Assembly: GCA_025463545.1 (NCBI GenBank)
Contig: JAODAR010000010.1
Coordinates: 124,001 to 188,000 of the forward strand
Reading direction: 5' to 3'
Source: Microbacteriaceae bacterium
Lineage (GTDB): Bacteria; Actinomycetota; Actinomycetes; Actinomycetales; Microbacteriaceae
Length of the DNA: 64,000 bases
Shown here: piece after piece, positions 42,166 to 51,194 of the stretch
How positions within the stretch are numbered: the first letter of the stretch is position 1
Layout of the letters: the number at the start of each line of letters is the position of its first letter
The notes under the pieces: model-generated
The model's database searches: none
Seen by the model: only the letters and a program-made list of their open reading frames with translations
What the model was told of the DNA's origin: nothing
Position numbers and translations under genes: made by a program

Positions 42166-43344
42166 ATGGTGAAAAAAGGAATTTTCGTCGCGACCGCCTG
42201 TACGGCCGCGCTCGTCACGCTGGCCGTGGCGTCCCCGGCGTCGGCAGCATCGTCCATCTCGATCGGAAAAGTGTCGACGATCGCGACCAACCTCATTGGG
42301 CCGTTGAGCCTCGCGGTTGACGCGACCAGCAACGCGTATGTCTCACAGAACTTCGCGGGCACACTCGAGCGGATCACGCCGGCCGGCAAGCGGACGACCG
42401 TTGCCTCCGCGCCCGGTATGGAGATCGGGGCGGTGTCGTCGCTGGGCGGAGTCGTCTACTTCTCCCAGGGCGACCAGCCGACTTCCCGGTTCTCCCTGAT
42501 GCGGCTCGCCCCGGGCGGCATGCCGACCCAGTTGGCCGACCTGGGCGCATACGAGGCGACAAACAACCCGGACCAGGTGAATCATTACGGCTTCACCGAC
42601 CTGACGCCGGAGTGCATGGCGCAGTTCCCGCCACCTCCGTCCGGCCCTCCCGGCCCTGAGACTCCTCCGCAGGGGTTCTACACCGGCGTCGTCGACACCC
42701 ATGTGTACGCGTCAGCCGCGACCAGCAACACCGTGTACGTCGCGGATGCCGCCGGAAACGACATCCTGAAGGTCGGCCTTGACGGCACGGTCTCCACTGT
42801 CGCGGTCCTGCCACCGACCGCACCGGTGACCGTCAGTGCCGAGATGGCAGCGGGTCTCGGATTCCCGGCCTGCTCTGCCGGCCACGGCTACGCGTTCGAG
42901 CCGGTTCCGACCGACGTCGAAATCGGGCCCGGCGGATGGCTGTACGTGACCCTTCTCCCTGGCGGCCCGGAAGACGCCAGCCTGGGCGCACGCGGCAGCA
43001 TCGTCAAGATCAACCCCGGCACCGGTGAGATCGTCACCGTCGCCACCGGGCTGCTCGGCGCGACCGGACTGGCGATCGACAACATCACCGGCACCATCGC
43101 CGTCAACGAGATATCTGGCGGCCCCGATGGCACCGGCCAGGTCTCGGTGATCCTGCCGAACACCAGCACGGCCGCGGCCTCGATACCGGTGACGTCGCCG
43201 GCCGCGATCGAACTGCGCAACGGCAAGGTCTACGTGACCCACAACGCCGCCGTGTTCGGGCCGACCGGTCCAGAGCCTGGAAAGCTATCGGTCGTGACCC
43301 TCTCGCTGAGCGGATCCAACCGGATGCTCAACTCCGTCGGGTAG
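42166..43344 (+). CDS. ScyD/ScyE-like secreted beta-propeller protein
   Basis: A 392-aa exported protein. A signal peptide (MVKKGIFVATACTAALVTLA ending ASPASAA) precedes NHL/SMP-30-like repeats: IGPLSLAVDATSNAYVSQNF, GAVSSLGGVVYFSQ, VYVADAAGNDILKVGLDGTV, DVEIGPGGWLYVTLLPGGP and ATGLAIDNITGTIAVNE. These resemble the NCBI ScyD/ScyE family, named after scytonemin-cluster proteins, although no scytonemin genes are present here, so its role is unknown. AAAGGAGCAC precedes ATG 42166. No transmembrane anchor or sortase signal is seen. The 192-nt spacer before it contains no gene. Confidence 0.75.
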   Translation: MVKKGIFVATACTAALVTLAVASPASAASSISIGKVSTIATNLIGPLSLAVDATSNAYVSQNFAGTLERITPAGKRTTVASAPGMEIGAVSSLGGVVYFSQGDQPTSRFSLMRLAPGGMPTQLADLGAYEATNNPDQVNHYGFTDLTPECMAQFPPPPSGPPGPETPPQGFYTGVVDTHVYASAATSNTVYVADAAGNDILKVGLDGTVSTVAVLPPTAPVTVSAEMAAGLGFPACSAGHGYAFEPVPTDVEIGPGGWLYVTLLPGGPEDASLGARGSIVKINPGTGEIVTVATGLLGATGLAIDNITGTIAVNEISGGPDGTGQVSVILPNTSTAAASIPVTSPAAIELRNGKVYVTHNAAVFGPTGPEPGKLSVVTLSLSGSNRMLNSVG

Positions 43345-43389
43345 GTGCTGACTCTGAAACCGAAGAGGAAACGTGGGTGATCCCCACCC

Positions 43390-43424
43390 GGAACCCGGTG
43401 GTCCTGTGCAGGCCGCCGGGTTCC
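43390..43424 (+). terminator. Hairpin terminator after the ScyD-like gene
   Basis: GGAACCCGG (43390-43398) pairs with CCGGGTTCC (43416-43424), followed by TTTCCT. It lies between convergent genes. Confidence 0.8.
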
Positions 43425-43460
43425 TTTCCTGTCCTCAGCGCGATGGATGCGGGTCGGCGC

Positions 43461-46460
43461 TCAGACGAGTTCGTAGACCGGCTCGATCTCGCTGTAGCCG
43501 TGGTCGGTGACCACGATGCGCAGCTTCGCCGGAATCTGCTCCTTCATTGCGTCCACGTGGCTGATCAGGCCGATGGTGCGCCCCCCCGCCCGTAAGCCGT
43601 CGAGCGTGCCCATGGCGATCTCGAGCGTGTCGCTGTCCAGCGACCCGAAGCCCTCGTCGATGAACAGGGTGTCGAGGGTGACGCCGCCGGCCTGGTTGGT
43701 CACCACTTCAGCCAGCCCGAGGGCGAGCGCCAACGACGCGAGGAAGGTCTCCCCGCCGGAAAGCGAGTGTGTGGGCCGGGCGCGCCCGGTGTGCTGGTCC
43801 AGGATCGACAGCCCAAGACCCGAGCGCGTGTTGCGGTATTGCACCGAATCGTCATGTTCCAGCAGGTAGCGACCGCTTGTCATCGCCTTCAACCGGGTAT
43901 TGGCCGCCGCGACGATCTCCTCGAGCTGCGCCGCGAGCACGTAGGTCTCCAGACGCATCCGTTTGGTGTTCGGCTCATTGCCCTGCACGACGCTGGCCAG
44001 CTCCCGAAGCTGGGCGTAGGCCTCGTGCAACTCGGCGGATGCGGCGAGCTGCGAGCGCGCGGACCGCACGACGGCGGTGAGTTGAGCGTGCCGCTCGGCG
44101 AGCGAGCTCAGCGCGGCCAGCGCCTTGTCGCGCTGGTCGCGTGCCGCGTCGAGCGCCTCCCGGCTCGGGACGAGGTCGACCGGTTCGATCGGCAGGGCGC
44201 CGAGTTCCGGCTCGGCGAGGGTGGACAGCGCCGTGCCGATGGCCTGCTCGTGCTCGCGGATTCTCGATTCGAGGGCAGTGACTTCTGCCGGTTCCCGGCG
44301 GGCGGCGTGGACTGCCGCCTCGTCGTCGAAGGCCTTCTCTCGCAGTTGGACGGAGAGCACGGCACCGGCGGAGACCAGCGTTCTCTCCTGTGCCCGCGCT
44401 TCGGTGATGGCATCGGAGAGGGTGGTCGCGGCTTCCAGCTGGGCAAGCAGGTGCCGCACTCGCGTGGAGACAGTGTCGTAGCCATCGAGGTGTTTCGCGA
44501 TCCGCTGCACGGTCGCCATTCGGGCAGCTTGCCGTGCGGCCAGCTCGGAGGCTGCAGCCTCGCGTTCGGTGCGGAGATCGGCAAGGCCGGTCAGAGCCAT
44601 CGAAAGTTCACTGCGCAGCCGGGAATGCTCCGCTTCGAGGTTTGCGACCTCGCGGCCAGCGGCCAGCGCTTCCGTCAACGCCGCATTCGCCGCGTCCACT
44701 TCGTCGGCGAGTTGCTCGGCAGTTTTCTGACCGGCCGTGGTGCGCGCCTCGGTCAGCTGGGTGCCGAGGCGTTGCTCGTCGGCGTGGGCGGCATCCATCA
44801 CAATCTGGAGCTTCTCGGCGGCGAGGCGAGCCTCGTCGATGTCATCGCTGGTGACTGGTTCGCCGCTCGATTTCGCCGGTGCGGGGTGAGCCGCCGATCC
44901 GCATACCGCGCACGGCTCACCGTCTACCAGCCCGGCCGCCAGTTCGGCGGCGTGTCCGGCGAGTCGCTGCTGCATCAGTTCGTGGATGCGAGCGGTGGCG
45001 GCGGCGTAGTCACCGGTGGCCCGTGTCTCCTGTTGCAGGGCAGCACTATGCTGCACAGCGAGCGTCGCGGCACACGTCGCCGCATCACGGGCGATCGTCA
45101 ACCGTTCCACATTGTCGGTGGCCTGGCTTGCGCCGGCAGCACGAACCCGCGCCCTGGCCAGGCCGTCGCCGAGGTCGTCGATGCGGGCGGGGAGCGCGTC
45201 AATCCGCTCGGCGGCCTCGGTGACGGCGGCGTCGCATCGGTCGAATCGCTGCTGCAGGCGGTCGACCTCGTCGGCCAGTGCGGGCAACTGCAGTTCATCG
45301 CCGAGCACCGATTCGAGGCTGCCGAGGGTCTTGGTCACCCGGGCGATTGTGGCGGTAAGAGCGGCACCGGTGATCACGGCGGCTGGGCTGGTGGTGCCGG
45401 TAGCGCCGGCACCCGACCCGGCGTCGGCGAACGGGCTGTACGCCTCCCGCGCGTTCGCCTCGACGGAGGCCGCCTCATCGCGGTGCGCCTGCGCCTCGCG
45501 CCACGCAACCAGCTGCGGCCACACTGCGGCGGCACGCAAGGCCCCAGCGAGGGCCTCGCGGTCGGCGTCAACATCGGGGCGCTCGGTCTCAAGCGCCTCC
45601 ACCCGAGCGAGCGCGGCGTCGCGCCGTTGTTGCAGTTTCTGCAGGTCAACGAGGGAACGGCGCAGGGCCTCGGCGGTGGTGAACCCGGCATCAGCCTCCA
45701 CGGCTTCAGCCGATGCGGCGTCGACCTGTCCCTGCAGGTCGACGAGTGCAGCGCTGAACCACGCGCCGTCGGGCGCTTCGGGAGCAGCGTCACCGTGTAG
45801 CAGGTTGGACGCGTGCGCCGCCTGTTGGGCGAGTTTCTCCCGCGCGGACCCGAGTTCGGCCTCGAAGGACTTCCGTCGTTCGACCAGTGCCACTTCCATC
45901 TGCTCGAACCGCCGGGTGCCGAACAGGCTGCGCAATACGGCCTGGCGGTCGTCGTTGCGGGCGAGGAGGAATTCCTGGAACCGGTTCTGCGCCAGCAGGA
46001 TGACTTGCAGGAACTGCTCTTTGGACAATCCGAGGATGCGGTCGAGGTCGTTGCCGACGTCCACCGGCCTGGCAGAGATGCCATGCCATTCCCCGTCGAC
46101 GTTGCCGAACAGTTCGGCAGTCGGCTTCTGGATTGTGGTGCCGGTGCCGCGTGCCTTCGGGCGTGCGTACTCCGGCGTGCGGCGCACCCGATAGTCGGTG
46201 CCGTTGACGGCGAAAACCAGCTCGACAAAGGTGGGGTCGTCAGTGTCGCAGTAGTCGCTTCGGAGCTTCTGCTGGGTGGCCTCATAACGCGGGATGCTGC
46301 CGTAGAGCGCGTAGCAGATGGCGTCAAGGATGCTCGACTTGCCTGCCCCGGTCTTGCCGCTGATCAGGAAGAGGCCGTCGTCACGGAACGCATCGAAGTC
46401 AACGGTCTGCTCATCCTTATACGGCCCGAAACCGCAGACGACGAGATGCTTGATCCTCAC
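43461..46460 (-). CDS. sbcC: Exonuclease SbcC, ATPase subunit
   Basis: A 999-aa SMC-like ATPase of the Mre11-Rad50 type, partner of SbcD in processing DNA ends and hairpins. Walker A is SGKTGAGKSSIL (residues 34-45). Two long coiled coils flank the zinc hook CAVC (Cys517 and Cys520), through which two molecules dimerise. The C-terminal head has the signature SLSGGETFLASLALALGLAEVV and Walker B/D-loop LFIDEGFGSLD. The start is GTG 46460, which overlaps the sbcD stop (GTGA), so the two proteins are translationally coupled. Confidence 0.95.
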   Translation of the reverse strand: MRIKHLVVCGFGPYKDEQTVDFDAFRDDGLFLISGKTGAGKSSILDAICYALYGSIPRYEATQQKLRSDYCDTDDPTFVELVFAVNGTDYRVRRTPEYARPKARGTGTTIQKPTAELFGNVDGEWHGISARPVDVGNDLDRILGLSKEQFLQVILLAQNRFQEFLLARNDDRQAVLRSLFGTRRFEQMEVALVERRKSFEAELGSAREKLAQQAAHASNLLHGDAAPEAPDGAWFSAALVDLQGQVDAASAEAVEADAGFTTAEALRRSLVDLQKLQQRRDAALARVEALETERPDVDADREALAGALRAAAVWPQLVAWREAQAHRDEAASVEANAREAYSPFADAGSGAGATGTTSPAAVITGAALTATIARVTKTLGSLESVLGDELQLPALADEVDRLQQRFDRCDAAVTEAAERIDALPARIDDLGDGLARARVRAAGASQATDNVERLTIARDAATCAATLAVQHSAALQQETRATGDYAAATARIHELMQQRLAGHAAELAAGLVDGEPCAVCGSAAHPAPAKSSGEPVTSDDIDEARLAAEKLQIVMDAAHADEQRLGTQLTEARTTAGQKTAEQLADEVDAANAALTEALAAGREVANLEAEHSRLRSELSMALTGLADLRTEREAAASELAARQAARMATVQRIAKHLDGYDTVSTRVRHLLAQLEAATTLSDAITEARAQERTLVSAGAVLSVQLREKAFDDEAAVHAARREPAEVTALESRIREHEQAIGTALSTLAEPELGALPIEPVDLVPSREALDAARDQRDKALAALSSLAERHAQLTAVVRSARSQLAASAELHEAYAQLRELASVVQGNEPNTKRMRLETYVLAAQLEEIVAAANTRLKAMTSGRYLLEHDDSVQYRNTRSGLGLSILDQHTGRARPTHSLSGGETFLASLALALGLAEVVTNQAGGVTLDTLFIDEGFGSLDSDTLEIAMGTLDGLRAGGRTIGLISHVDAMKEQIPAKLRIVVTDHGYSEIEPVYELV

Positions 46461-47725
46461 GCTGCGGCTCCATCCGCGGCTGACCCGGTGCCGGGCAGCG
46501 CCGCCACCATGCCGACAGGCTCGTCCTGGTCCGCATTGACCGCGGTGACAACCGCCCCGATCAGTTCCAGTTCGACGTCGTTCGGGCCGACGCCGTTGCG
46601 CACGTGCTCGAGGAACCCGGCGAAGATCTGGCGGTCGGTCTTCTTGTTCACTCGTTCCGCATAGGACGCGACGACGGTCGCCGCCGTGACGGCGGGCCGG
46701 TGCTCGAGGGTCACGCAGTAGGGAAAACGCTGTTGGAGGCGACGCATGGCGTCCATCGGGCGAACCTGGTCGGTGAGAACAGCGGAGACCCAGGCGTTCT
46801 CGTACTCGGCCAGGGCCGCATCTGCCAGCAGTTCGTCGATGCTGCCGCTGATGACGCGGAGCGCGCGCGGCACGGGCAGGTCGACCCATTCGACGGATGC
46901 CAGGCCAGACTCGCCGAGTTCGACGAGCCAGCCGCCGCGCGGTTTTCCGGCTTCGGAAAAGGAGTAGTGCAGCGGCGCGCCGGAGTAGCGCACCGGCGCG
47001 GAGAGGGTGGAGCGTCCGTGGATGTGGCCGAGCGCAACGTAGTCGGGGCCGTCGAACACGCCAAGCGGCACGTAGTCGAGCCCGCCGGCGGTGATGTCGC
47101 GCTCACCGGCGGAACCGATCGTGGCGTCGCCTGCGCTCGTCTCGGTAGCGCTTGTGTCGGCACCGCTTTTGTCGGTGCCTATCCCAACGGCGAAGCAGTG
47201 CGAGAGCACGACCGAGCGGCCGCCGCGCACGGCCAGGTCGGCGCGGATCCGGTCCATCGCGAAAGTCAGGGCCTGCTCGTGGTTGCGCAGCTCCGCTTCC
47301 GGGTAGTGGTGCCGGATCAGCGCGGGCTCCAGGTACGGGATCCCGTAGAACTGCACCGGGCCGTGCTCATCGGTGAGGGTGACCGGCTGGTCGTGTTGTT
47401 CATGCCGGGTGACGATGTGGATGCCCGCCAGACCGGCGAACTCAGAGAGGTAGCCGAGCCGGGTGGCGGAGTCATGGTTGCCGCTGGTCATCACGACAGC
47501 CGCACCGGTCTCGCGGATCGCGACCAGGGCATCCGTCAGCACGGTGTAGGCCTCCGCCGCCGGGGTGGACGAATCGAAGACGTCGCCGGCCACGGCGACC
47601 ACGTCGACCTGGCGTTCCCGAACGATCTCGACCAGTGAACCCAACACCGCGCGGAGGTGCTCAAGCGTCGAGTGACCGTGGAAGGTGCGCCCGATATGCC
47701 AGTCCGAGGTGTGCAGGATTCTCAT
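46457..47725 (-). CDS. sbcD: Exonuclease SbcD, nuclease subunit
   Basis: A 422-aa metallophosphoesterase of the Mre11 type, forming the SbcCD nuclease with the overlapping downstream gene. Metal-site motifs are LHTSDWHIG, VAGDVFDSS, TSGNHDSATR, VLSHCF and ALGHIHGR. A Thr/Ser/Ala-rich insertion (about 187-207) interrupts the phosphoesterase domain between LSHCFAVGIGTDKSG and LDYVPLGVF. ATG 47725 gives the canonical MRILHTSDWHIG; upstream in-frame codons belong to the promoter of the divergent MFS gene. A -10 box lies 7 nt upstream. Confidence 0.95.
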   Translation of the reverse strand: MRILHTSDWHIGRTFHGHSTLEHLRAVLGSLVEIVRERQVDVVAVAGDVFDSSTPAAEAYTVLTDALVAIRETGAAVVMTSGNHDSATRLGYLSEFAGLAGIHIVTRHEQHDQPVTLTDEHGPVQFYGIPYLEPALIRHHYPEAELRNHEQALTFAMDRIRADLAVRGGRSVVLSHCFAVGIGTDKSGADTSATETSAGDATIGSAGERDITAGGLDYVPLGVFDGPDYVALGHIHGRSTLSAPVRYSGAPLHYSFSEAGKPRGGWLVELGESGLASVEWVDLPVPRALRVISGSIDELLADAALAEYENAWVSAVLTDQVRPMDAMRRLQQRFPYCVTLEHRPAVTAATVVASYAERVNKKTDRQIFAGFLEHVRNGVGPNDVELELIGAVVTAVNADQDEPVGMVAALPGTGSAADGAAA

Positions 47726-47732
47726 GTCTTCA

Positions 47733-47738
47733 ACGCTA
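47733..47738 (-). promoter_or_regulatory. -10 box of leaderless sbcDC promoter
   Basis: Minus-strand TAGCGT lies 7 nt before ATG 47725. It diverges from the MFS promoter at 47801-47819. Confidence 0.55.
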
Positions 47739-47800
47739 GCCGCGACCACCGACACTCCCGTTTGCACGCCCCGCGATTCGCGACCTCGATTCGGCCATGT

Positions 47801-47819
47801 CCCCCATTGGGGGTACGCT
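47801..47819 (+). promoter_or_regulatory. Promoter and palindrome of the MFS gene
   Basis: CCCCCATTGGGGG (47801-47813) directly abuts TACGCT (47814-47819), a -10-like box. The palindrome occupies the spacer region and could be an operator. The leader to ATG 47886 would be about 60 nt and ends in GAGAGAAG. Confidence 0.45.
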
Positions 47820-47885
47820 GGTAGATTCTGCCCGCATCCGGGCACCTTTTCGACGTCACAAGCAATCTCCACGAGAGAAGCACAC

Positions 47886-49490
47886 ATGCCCACACATCCG
47901 AGTACGACCAACGCACACAGCCGCCTCACACCGAACCTCGGGAAGGCGCGCAAGCCGCTCCTTCGCCGCCGCCTGAAAGTGTCCGACGTCAACGTCGTCG
48001 ACCAGCCCACGCTCAGGAAGGCCGTCGGCGGAACCATCGTCGGCAACACGATGGAGTGGTACGACGTCGGCGTCTTCGGTTATCTCATCACCACCATGGG
48101 TCCGGTATTCCTGCCCGAAGCCGACAAGGCCGTGCAGACGATGTTCCTGCTCGGCACCTTTGCCGCGACATTCCTCGCGCGCCCACTCGGTGGCGTCTTC
48201 TTCGGCTGGCTCGGCGACCGCGTCGGCCGCCAGAAGGTGCTTTCGGCCACCCTGATCCTCATGGCCGCCTCTACCTTCGCCGTCGGACTCCTTCCGGGAT
48301 ATGCCGCGATCGGAATGTGGGCGGCGGTGCTGCTGGTGTTCACCAAACTCGTGCAGGGCTTCTCCACCGGCGGCGAGTACGCCGGTGCGACCACGTTCGT
48401 CAGCGAGCACGCGCCAGACAAGCGCCGCGGCTTCTTCGCGAGCCTGCTCGATATGGGAAGCTATCTCGGCTTCGCGATCGGCGCATCCGTTGTCTCGGTG
48501 CTTCAGATCACGCTCGGCCAGGGCGCAATGGAGGATTGGGGCTGGCGTGTGCCGTTCCTCATCGCCGGGCCGCTCGGACTGATCGCGATCTACTTCCGCA
48601 TGAAGGTTGAGGAGTCGCCCGCATTCCAGGCCACCCTCGACGCGCAGAAGATCGCAACGACGGATGCCTCCGCGGCCAGTGACACGTCGGCCGCCGTTTC
48701 CCCCGACGGCCCCCTCGCGATCCTCAAGTCGCACTGGCGCCCGATCGTGCTCGCCATGGTGCTGGTCGCTGCGGCGAACACCGTCGGCTATGCGCTCACC
48801 TCGTATATGCCCACCTACCTCACCGAGGCGAAGGGGTACGACGAACTGCACGGCACACTGTTGACGATTCCGATCCTGGTCGCGATGTCGCTATGCATCC
48901 CACTGGCCGGGCGCCTCTCCGATCGGATCGGGCGACGCCCGGTGCTCTGGATCGGTGCCGGCAGCACGGTCGTGCTCTCGATCCCGGCGTTCCTGCTGAT
49001 CGGCCAGGGGCCGGTGTGGACGACACTCCTCGGCCTGGCCATGATCGCGTTCCCGGTCACCTTCTACGTCGCCAACCTCGCGTCGGCGCTCCCGGCGCTG
49101 TTCCCCACCGAAAGCCGCTACGGGGCGATGGGAATCGCGTACAACTTCGCCGTGGCGATCTTCGGCGGAACCACTCCATTCATCATTGCCGCGCTGATCA
49201 ATGCGACTGGTGATGACATGGCACCCGCTTACTACCTGGTGGGCACCTCGATCATCGGCGGAGGGGCGATCTTCTTCCTCAAGGAAACTGCGCAGCGCCC
49301 CCTCAACGGGTCGATGCCGAGCGTGGATTCGGTGGCCGAGGCACGCGAGCTGGTCGCCGGGCAGGATGACAACCCGTTGCTCGACACCGACGAGATGCCG
49401 TTCGACGCGAGCTACGAACCGGCCACCTCAGCGCTGGACTTGCCCGTCCCAGTCGATGCCGGTGACGACCGCGAGCTGACGAAGGTCTAA
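47886..49490 (+). CDS. proP: MFS transporter, MHS family (proline/betaine symporter-like)
   Basis: A 534-aa 12-helix transporter of the metabolite:H+ symporter family. The signatures GTIVGNTMEWYDVGVFGYL, RPLGGVFFGWLGDRVGRQKVL and GFSTGGEYAGATTFVSEHAP are those of ProP-like members, which import proline, glycine betaine or ectoine. A 40-residue basic N-terminal extension and an acidic C-terminal tail lie outside the core; the tail has no clear coiled coil of the E. coli ProP type. It starts at ATG 47886. Osmoprotectant uptake is an inference from the family. Confidence 0.85.
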   Translation: MPTHPSTTNAHSRLTPNLGKARKPLLRRRLKVSDVNVVDQPTLRKAVGGTIVGNTMEWYDVGVFGYLITTMGPVFLPEADKAVQTMFLLGTFAATFLARPLGGVFFGWLGDRVGRQKVLSATLILMAASTFAVGLLPGYAAIGMWAAVLLVFTKLVQGFSTGGEYAGATTFVSEHAPDKRRGFFASLLDMGSYLGFAIGASVVSVLQITLGQGAMEDWGWRVPFLIAGPLGLIAIYFRMKVEESPAFQATLDAQKIATTDASAASDTSAAVSPDGPLAILKSHWRPIVLAMVLVAAANTVGYALTSYMPTYLTEAKGYDELHGTLLTIPILVAMSLCIPLAGRLSDRIGRRPVLWIGAGSTVVLSIPAFLLIGQGPVWTTLLGLAMIAFPVTFYVANLASALPALFPTESRYGAMGIAYNFAVAIFGGTTPFIIAALINATGDDMAPAYYLVGTSIIGGGAIFFLKETAQRPLNGSMPSVDSVAEARELVAGQDDNPLLDTDEMPFDASYEPATSALDLPVPVDAGDDRELTKV

Positions 49491-49539
49491 CCCCGCACCG
49501 CTCGCCGCCGCTCGCCTCACCCCGCGAGGTGCCACAAAC

Positions 49540-49574
49540 AAATCGACCTTCCCGGGCAATGGGAAGGTCGATTT
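49540..49574. terminator. Bidirectional terminator hairpin
   Basis: AAATCGACCTTCCC (49540-49553) and its exact complement (49561-49574) flank a 7-nt loop. The A/T-rich outer ends give T-runs in both directions, between convergent genes. Confidence 0.9.
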
Positions 49575-49611
49575 GCGTCACCTCATACTGGGGCGACGAT
49601 CGCGCAAGTGC

Positions 49612-50463
49612 CTACGCGGCGTCTTCGGAAGGCTGGAACCACGGCGGATACACAGCCACCTTGGGCCGGAATCCGGACGCCGACAGGATCTCCTTGACCG
49701 CGTCGCGCACCTTGTCGTTGGCGACACCGATCAGGGTTACCAATTCGAACGGGAACGACTCCTCCACGAGGAATTCGGCGGCCAGGATTGCGTCTGAATC
49801 CTTGTCTGCGCGCAGAGCGCGCAGCATTCGTTCGCGGCTTTCGGCGTTCACACCGAAACGCGTCAGGGGCCCGGCGGCGTCACCATCAGCCACGACGGAA
49901 CCGGCAGTTTCGCTGGCCTTGCCGACCGTGCTCACCAGGACGACGAAATCGAAGGCTGCCCAGTCGTCGGCCGTGGGCGCCAGGCGCGGGTCGGCTTCGT
50001 GCGAGCGGATGCTGTCCCACAGCAGCGAGTCGGGCGACAGGAAGAATGGAACGTATTCAGCGACGCTGCGTTCAGGTTCGGCCCCCGTGACGACGGTGCT
50101 GCGCCGGGTCTCGCGGTAGCCGGTCGAGGTGATGTCGATGACCGCGTCTGCGTCCCTGGCCTCGCTGGCGTCGGCGAGCAGGGCGCCAGAGGCCAGGATG
50201 CCGGGCAGGTTGGTGATGTGGGTGACGTGGTAGATCCGCTGCTCGCCGACGTTGCCGCCTGAGGCCGTCGAGGAGCGGACCGCCTTGACCGAGGGTGCCG
50301 TGGCGACTGGCGCGCTGCGGAGCGCGGTCGGGCTCGCCGCTTCACGGGCGCGGCTGGCGCGCGGCTTGGCCACGCGGGTTGCGGTGCTCGGCTCGGGAGC
50401 AGCCTTGGGGAAACAGCTGGCGCACAGCCCGTCGGCCAGGCCATGTATACATTCGTCGCTCAA
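49612..50463 (-). CDS. Orphan DarT-like (DUF4433) ADP-ribosyltransferase
   Basis: A 283-aa protein. The N-terminus MSDECIHGLADGLCASCFPK holds Cys5, His7, Cys14 and Cys17 and may bind zinc; a ~50-residue Ala/Arg/Pro linker follows. The C-terminal domain opens with IYHVTHITNLPGILASGALL (residues 77-96), continues with the Arg-rich RETRRSTVV, the diagnostic YVPFFLSPDSLLWDSI (137-152), and ILAAEFLVEESFP with Glu230 as probable catalytic residue. This is the DarT fold, which ADP-ribosylates thymidine in ssDNA. No DarG macrodomain antitoxin gene is adjacent. The start is TTG 50463 with AAAGG 7 nt upstream. Confidence 0.85.
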   Translation of the reverse strand: MSDECIHGLADGLCASCFPKAAPEPSTATRVAKPRASRAREAASPTALRSAPVATAPSVKAVRSSTASGGNVGEQRIYHVTHITNLPGILASGALLADASEARDADAVIDITSTGYRETRRSTVVTGAEPERSVAEYVPFFLSPDSLLWDSIRSHEADPRLAPTADDWAAFDFVVLVSTVGKASETAGSVVADGDAAGPLTRFGVNAESRERMLRALRADKDSDAILAAEFLVEESFPFELVTLIGVANDKVRDAVKEILSASGFRPKVAVYPPWFQPSEDAA

Positions 50464-50485
50464 CGCGAAACCTTTCGTATGCCGG

Positions 50486-50514
50486 CTCCGCGCCTCTGGA
50501 ACGGACGCGCGGAG
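50486..50514 (-). promoter_or_regulatory. Hairpin in the leader of the DarT-like gene
   Basis: CTCCGCGC (50486-50493) and GCGCGGAG (50507-50514) form an exact 8-bp stem 23 nt before the TTG start. Confidence 0.5.
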
Positions 50515-50588
50515 TCCATCTATTCACGTTACGTTGATTTCGCGCCCTCCGGTGACACAACTTGAGTTTCGTGGGCTAGTTTCGGGGT

Positions 50589-50768
50589 CTATTCGACAGT
50601 TTGGGCAGTTTCGGCGTCCTCGGCGGCGAAGGCGTCCGCGTCGGCGAGCCGGATTCCCACGATGGAAACGACGAGAACCTCAAGCACAACAAGCACCGGC
50701 CACACCCACGCCGGGAGATCAGTACTCCAGACGAGCCCGGCGACGACGATCGCGACGGCGGGAACCAT
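50589..50768 (-). CDS. Small hypothetical membrane protein
   Basis: A 59-aa protein with two hydrophobic segments (MVPAVAIVVAGLVWSTDL and WVWPVLVVLEVLVVSIVGIRL) and an acidic tail ADADAFAAEDAETAQTVE. Function unknown. ATG 50768 lies 26 nt after the stop of the secreted-protein gene on the same strand, so they may be co-transcribed. A longer start at 50834 would overlap the upstream gene. The protein is too short for family assignment by eye. Confidence 0.55.
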   Translation of the reverse strand: MVPAVAIVVAGLVWSTDLPAWVWPVLVVLEVLVVSIVGIRLADADAFAAEDAETAQTVE

Positions 50769-50793
50769 CGACCAACGATGAACCGGGCCGAGC

Positions 50794-51039
50794 TCAGCCC
50801 TCGGGCACGAAGGAGGGCGCGGAAACGCCCGCACCGGTCAGGTTGTCGCAGCGCACGAACTGCGTGCCGATGCGCGTGAGCGGGCAGTTCCGGTACGACA
50901 GGACCGAAACCGAAGGCGTGGTGAGCGCGGGCGTTCCGGGATCCTGTCGTGCGACAGCCGGAGCCACGCCGGTGCCCAACAGGAGAACGGCCGTGAGGGC
51001 AGCGACTGTCCAGTTGCGGGTGGATGTGGAGTTAATCAT
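50794..51039 (-). CDS. Small secreted protein
   Basis: An 81-aa exported protein. MINSTSTRNWTVAALTAVLL GTGVAPAVA-type signal peptide (cleavage expected after AVA, about residue 31) precedes a 50-residue mature part containing two Cys separated by 11 residues (RNCPLTRIGTQFVRC) that could form a disulfide. Function unknown. AAAGG 8 nt before ATG 51039 is preferred to the overlapping GTG 51048. It is divergent from the large LAL regulator and first of three minus-strand genes ending with the DarT-like gene. Confidence 0.6.
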   Translation of the reverse strand: MINSTSTRNWTVAALTAVLLLGTGVAPAVARQDPGTPALTTPSVSVLSYRNCPLTRIGTQFVRCDNLTGAGVSAPSFVPEG

Positions 51040-51194
51040 TGCGGGCACCTTTCAGGAGCCTGGCGTGAACGAACGAACAGGTCCACAGTCCTCGCCCTGG
51101 TCATCCCGCCACATCAGGACGTAGTCCTCAGAGAAATTGAAGAAACCCTCATTTTCCATCGACGGGGAACTGGCCACGTGGGACACTAGGGACC

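Noticed and set aside
43767..45800. Long open frame antisense to sbcC
   Set aside because: Shadow of the SbcC coding sequence with no recognisable motif.
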